Both the position numbers and the translations under genes were made by a program. Shown here piece after piece: positions 60,055 to 64,000 of a stretch of 64,000 nucleotides of DNA. Origin of the DNA: Macrosoma leucophasiata (lineage: Eukaryota > Arthropoda > Insecta > Lepidoptera > Hedylidae); assembly GCA_036365455.1 (NCBI GenBank), contig JAWQUS010000007.1, positions 21,468,001-21,532,000 on the forward strand, in the 5' to 3' direction. The notes under the pieces are model-generated. The model made no database searches. It was given only the letters and a program-made list of their open reading frames with translations, and was not told where the DNA came from. Numbering within the stretch: the stretch's first letter is position 1; each line of letters opens with the position of its first letter.

Positions 60055-62408
60055 GGTAACTGGTCTAGAATACTAAATTACTAACCTGAAACCATACAGG
60101 TGCGTGTTTAATATAGTTTAAATAATGTGATATTCTGAATGAGAAATTCACTAACCACACGAAACGATGTAAAATATATATATTTGACAATTAATTTTCA
60201 TTTACAACATGCGGTATATGAGTATACACGCATTTTTATGGTAAGGATAGGTAAAGTTAGGTTATTTTTATAATCTCTTGGTTAGAACAGAACACAACAT
60301 GTCAAGTGTCAGTATTAATGTATAATCTATGATGTCAAGTCAACATTCACAACCAAGAATCTTGAAGGTAAAAATTGGCAAAAATAGAGACCACACTAGC
60401 CATACCTATTTGAAGCAAACCTAAATATAGCTATCTCTCTCTCCGGGGGCAGGTCGTCTCTTTCTAAGTAGGGTGACCATAAAGTTACAATTTTCCTAAG
60501 ACATGACCTTAGATTAAGTACTTAAAGATGTAGCCAGCGTGCCCAGCGTGTGGCCGCTCATGAGACAGCCATATGGTTTTATTTTTTTTTAATTTTTTTT
60601 TGACCATATGTACAGAGTCTTTCAGTCGTATACATATTGAATTTCACATTTTTTTAAATTAATGAATATCCATATGAAAGATGACGATGATTAAATGCTT
60701 CCATGAGGAATATGATGAGATGATGGGATGGCTCCAGTAAAGCGATGGGGACTTTACTAGGAGTATTTACGAAGTTTTGGAGGCAATACGAAAAATCACT
60801 TTTCACTTCATAATATCACTTTCATACACTTGTGAACATTATCGAATGCTTTATGATAAAAATCCCACCATTTTTACACATAAAAACGGGACTATACACA
60901 AATTTCGAAAATAATGTCACGCAGCGACACAGCTCTTTTCCGCGTTCCCGCCAAAACTCACAGCCATATGAAATCATGAGTGTTGCTAGTAAATAAAGTT
61001 TCCCAATTTTCTTCCTAATCATTTACTATAATTCGGCAAGTTTTTAATTTAAACATTCCTAAGCATTTTACTTTTATTCAGATTAGTTGAATTGTAACGA
61101 ATTGATTGAATGATGAATTAAAACATGTACCATTCAATTAATTCTATACATTTTGCTTGCGAGCTGTGAATAATCTAGGTTCTAGATTATTCACAGCTCG
61201 CACTCTAGAACATCATCTACAGGGTATTATTTCTTTGGCCGCGATCTTATAATTAGTTTATCAGAACGATTGCTGTATCGGGTAAGGCATTCAATATTTG
61301 CGTGTAAATAATAGTTAAATAAAACTAAGAGTTTCAGTGTGATTTTTTTTTTATGTAATCGAAGCGGCAAACAAGCCTGCAGAACACATGACTTGAAATT
61401 TGAAACTTGAAATAATTAAACATTAAATCTGAAATATTCCATGGTATTATACTATGTGTAGTGTAGATACTATAAGGGTGTAGTGATGATACAAATTGTC
61501 AATAAAACATTTCGATTTTATAGTTGATTATTTTTGCAGAAATCCATAGCGAAATGAGTTCCAAAGACAGACACAGCATGATTTTAAATTGAGCTTAAAG
61601 AAAATAGGGATAAAATAAAATGGACTACAGCCATTATAATCAACTTATTAACAAAGTTTATAGTACTTTATAATGTAAGTTTAGATTTTAATGTATATAT
61701 TAAAGTGAAACATATTCATAATTTTTTGTCTGCAAACGTCTTGCATTATTGAATTATTAATACATACTACATAAAATTATTGCTCTAAAATTTTGTGGAT
61801 GAAATCATAGATTTATTATCTACTTAAATCAATGGATGAAATACAACTTGTAACTTCACCCTCGGGTTAGCCTCTCAAGCAACGAGAAAATTATATACCC
61901 TTAGAAACTATATACTTACCCGGGCATAGTTTATTTAGTTCGATTGAAAATAATATGTGTTAGTTCGTATTTTCAAAAAAAGTCGATTCAATAAAATATT
62001 CCCAATTAATAAAGTTTTATTGTCACACTACTTCAACACTACTGCTAACGATATGATAAAAACAATCTTATTTTAAATGTCATAAATCAATGTAATTCAA
62101 TGTAAGACTATTAAAAATTACTAAAGTTATCATTCATTAATTTGTTTAAAACACTGACTTATAATTTATGGAAGATATTAAGCGAAAATATAACAAGAAT
62201 ATGTCTACAAAGATTTGACACAAAAATTACTATTCAAACACATGTTCACGTGAAATCTTTGGTCACTCCCTGGATGCCATAAGCTAGCACAACCTCCAAC
62301 TATGCAATTATTTAATATTGCTACAAACTTTAACGAATTACAATCGAAAACACTACGAAAACATAAAAACTGAATAATAAACATCCACCATATTAGACTC
62401 ATCTGGTT
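60055..62408. other. HEATR1 upstream region and unassigned sequence
   Basis: The first few hundred bases must contain the HEATR1 promoter, but I see no TATA box or initiator I would defend. An S1 tail scrap lies at 61343-61390 and a perfect hairpin at 61159-61201. No coding frame longer than 70 codons matches anything known to me. Confidence 0.4.
61159..61201. other. perfect 20-bp stem, 3-base loop
   Basis: The arms begin GCGAGCTGTGAATAATCTAG and end CTAGATTATTCACAGCTCGC, loop GTT. No mismatch. Could extrude as a cruciform. Confidence 0.7.
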
Positions 62409-62474
62409 TTGACATTACTGATAAGCAGATTCAATGTTGCCGTGCTATGTATTTTGTATGCATCTGCACATTAC

Positions 62475-63950
62475 GCATTACCAGGTTTTCATCTGATTAG
62501 GAATGATCGCACCCCTCGTGGAGGAGGTGGTGTAGCAATATACATACGGGCGCATATTCCCTTCACTATAATCCATATGTCACCACAACCCAGCGATAGT
62601 GCAGAAAACCTTTTTATAGAAGTTATCTTCTCTAACACTAAACTTCTACTGGGTGTGTTCTACAGTCCTTCTCTTGCGACTGATTATTTTTCTTCCCTTG
62701 AAAAAAATCTTGAAATCCTGGTACCCCAATATGATCACTCAATTATTATGGGTGATTTTAATACCTGCCTGATTAAAAATGACACACGGTCAAATCGTCT
62801 AAAATCTTTAATACGTTCTGCAAATATGCATTTACTCCCTCTCTCTGCCACCCATTTTTTCCCTAACTGTGCTCCTTTGCTTTTAGACTTAATTTTCGTT
62901 TCTTCGCTTGATCATGTGGCAAAGTATGGCCAATGTTCACCTGATGCATTTTCATATCACGACCTAATTTATGTGTCCTATAAAATTCGTCCCCCTAAGC
63001 TTAAGCCCAAAATCTTCATGCAGCGTAATTTTGGTGGCATTGATAAAGATCGCTTGCGAGAAGATGCGTCCAAAATTGATTGGACAGTTGTAGATAATGC
63101 GCGTGATATCGACAAGAAAATAAATCTATTTAATTCCTTGCTCACGCATCTTTTTGATATTCATGCACCCATGCGTCCTGTCCGCGTCAAGCATCTTCCT
63201 GCCCCATGGTTGACTAACGATATTAAGGCATTGATTAATAAAAAGAATAACGCTAAATGTAAGTATAAACATAACCCCAGTGACACGAACCGGGAAAAAT
63301 ATGTATCCATACGAAATCGCTGCAATAAGGTGTGTAGGGATGCTCAGCGACGCCATGTCCATAATTCTGTTTCTGACGAAGATCCTGCTAAGGTGTGGAG
63401 ATTCTTAAAGTCACTAGGAGTTGGCAAAAGTCGAAACACTTCCGAAACTATGTCGCAGACTTTAGATCTCAACTCACTCAATACACATTTTTCGGTATCC
63501 TCTGCTATAGATGGGACCATCAAATCACATACATTACTTTCTTTGTATCGTGCCGCTACTCCTGACTGTCCCCTTTTTTTCTTTGAACAATTTACTGCTC
63601 GTGATGTTGAGAGAAATATTCTTGCTATTGACTCTGACGCAGTTGGTAGTGATATGATTAGCCGAAAAATGATCCTTCCGGTTTTGAATATTGTGAGTCC
63701 TATCATAACCTCTGTCCTTAACTATTCTCTCTCAAGTAGTACTTTTCCATCGGCCTGGAAAGATGCTCTTGTCATACCAGTGCCTAAAAAACCTAACCCG
63801 AAATCCTTTAATGAGTATCGTCCTATTTCCATTCTTCCTTTTTTATCCAAAGTACTCGAACGACTTATCCATCAACAACTTAATTCATTCCTTTCCTCCT
63901 TAATCCTTTTCAATCCGGGTTTCGACCGGGACATAGCACTGCCACTGCCT
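62475..63950 (+). pseudogene. LINE ORF2: endonuclease and start of reverse transcriptase, frameshifted
   Basis: The frame is open to 63953. The endonuclease part has GGGGVAIYIR, LLLGVFYSPS, SIIMGDFNT, LLDLIFVSS and YHDLIYVSY. The linker contains PWLTNDIKALINKKN and KVWRFLKSLG. The RT begins with SDMISRKMILPVLN, FPSAWKDALVIPVPKKPNP and YRPISILPFLSKVLERLIHQQ. Near 63900 the frame slips: another frame then reads QSGFRPGHSTATALVKITDD to the window end. A loss of about ten bases between two TTAATC words would explain it. The 5' truncation removes the catalytic Glu region. Clade (CR1/L2 group) is my reading of the RT style. Confidence 0.8.
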
Positions 63951-64000
63951 TAGTCAAAATTACCGATGACATCCGGCATGGTATGGAAAATCGACAGGTG
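62475..64000 (+). mobile_element. CR1/L2-like LINE, 5'-truncated, continues past the window
   Basis: ORF2 sequence begins abruptly in the endonuclease at LPGFHLIRNDR (about 62478). The RT domain is only entered before the right edge. Confidence 0.75.

Noticed and set aside
60822..61022. 66-codon minus-strand frame upstream of HEATR1
   Set aside because: No similarity to anything I know; length expected by chance in this sequence.

Overview
The window looks like nuclear DNA of a lepidopteran (moth or butterfly). It is AT-rich and dominated by transposable elements. It carries repeat words I associate with that order, such as ACTAGCTGTTGCCCGCGGC and AAAGCGACCCGAAACGTCG, together with mariner, hAT, Penelope and Jockey-type sequences. 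I count one host protein-coding gene and one canonical tRNA gene. Everything else recognisable is mobile DNA or its debris.

Host genes. HEATR1 (UTP10/BP28 family, nucleolar HEAT-repeat protein of U3 snoRNP and rRNA transcription) lies on the minus strand, 60054 down to 48297. It has four coding exons that can be joined exactly at GT/AG sites into a 2111-residue protein. Its three introns, all phase 2, are packed with repeats. A tRNA-His(GTG) gene lies on the minus strand at 31711-31781.

Mobile elements, left to right. 0-1.2 kb: broken mariner. 1.3-2.2 kb: hAT-type ends and a 671-bp hAT MITE with 8-bp target duplications. 2.2-10.3 kb: mixed retroposons, including a 404-bp insertion with a perfect 12-bp duplication. 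12.1-14.8 kb: a three-level nest, in which an S1 retroposon contains a hAT element that contains a tandem and palindromic array of a tRNA-related sequence (S2). 20-27 kb: several inverted-repeat elements. 28 kb: Penelope remnant. 31-33.7 kb: a sequence present once without terminal repeats and once inside a TIR element. 33.9-36.4 kb: 5'-truncated Jockey next to a mariner fragment. 37.8-43.7 kb: nearly full-length Jockey-clade element (ORF1 with one in-frame stop, ORF2 of 915 codons open). 46-46.9 kb: hAT with a BED-finger remnant. 62.5-64 kb: a CR1/L2-like element running off the right edge.

Two short retroposon families recur; the names are mine. S1 is about 290 bp, begins ACTGGTGGTAGAGCTCC and ends in poly(A); about 30 copies or scraps lie on both strands. 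S2 has a tRNA-like head (A-box- and B-box-like sequences, 7-bp acceptor stem) and a tail like TAATGCGAAATAATATAAAA. Four S2 insertions show 13-14 bp target duplications (one of them imperfect), and S2 is repeatedly found as palindromes or tandem arrays. This is the most unusual structure in the window.

Coordinates of old repeats are approximate (about 5-20 bp). Functional statements come from motifs read by eye, without database searches.
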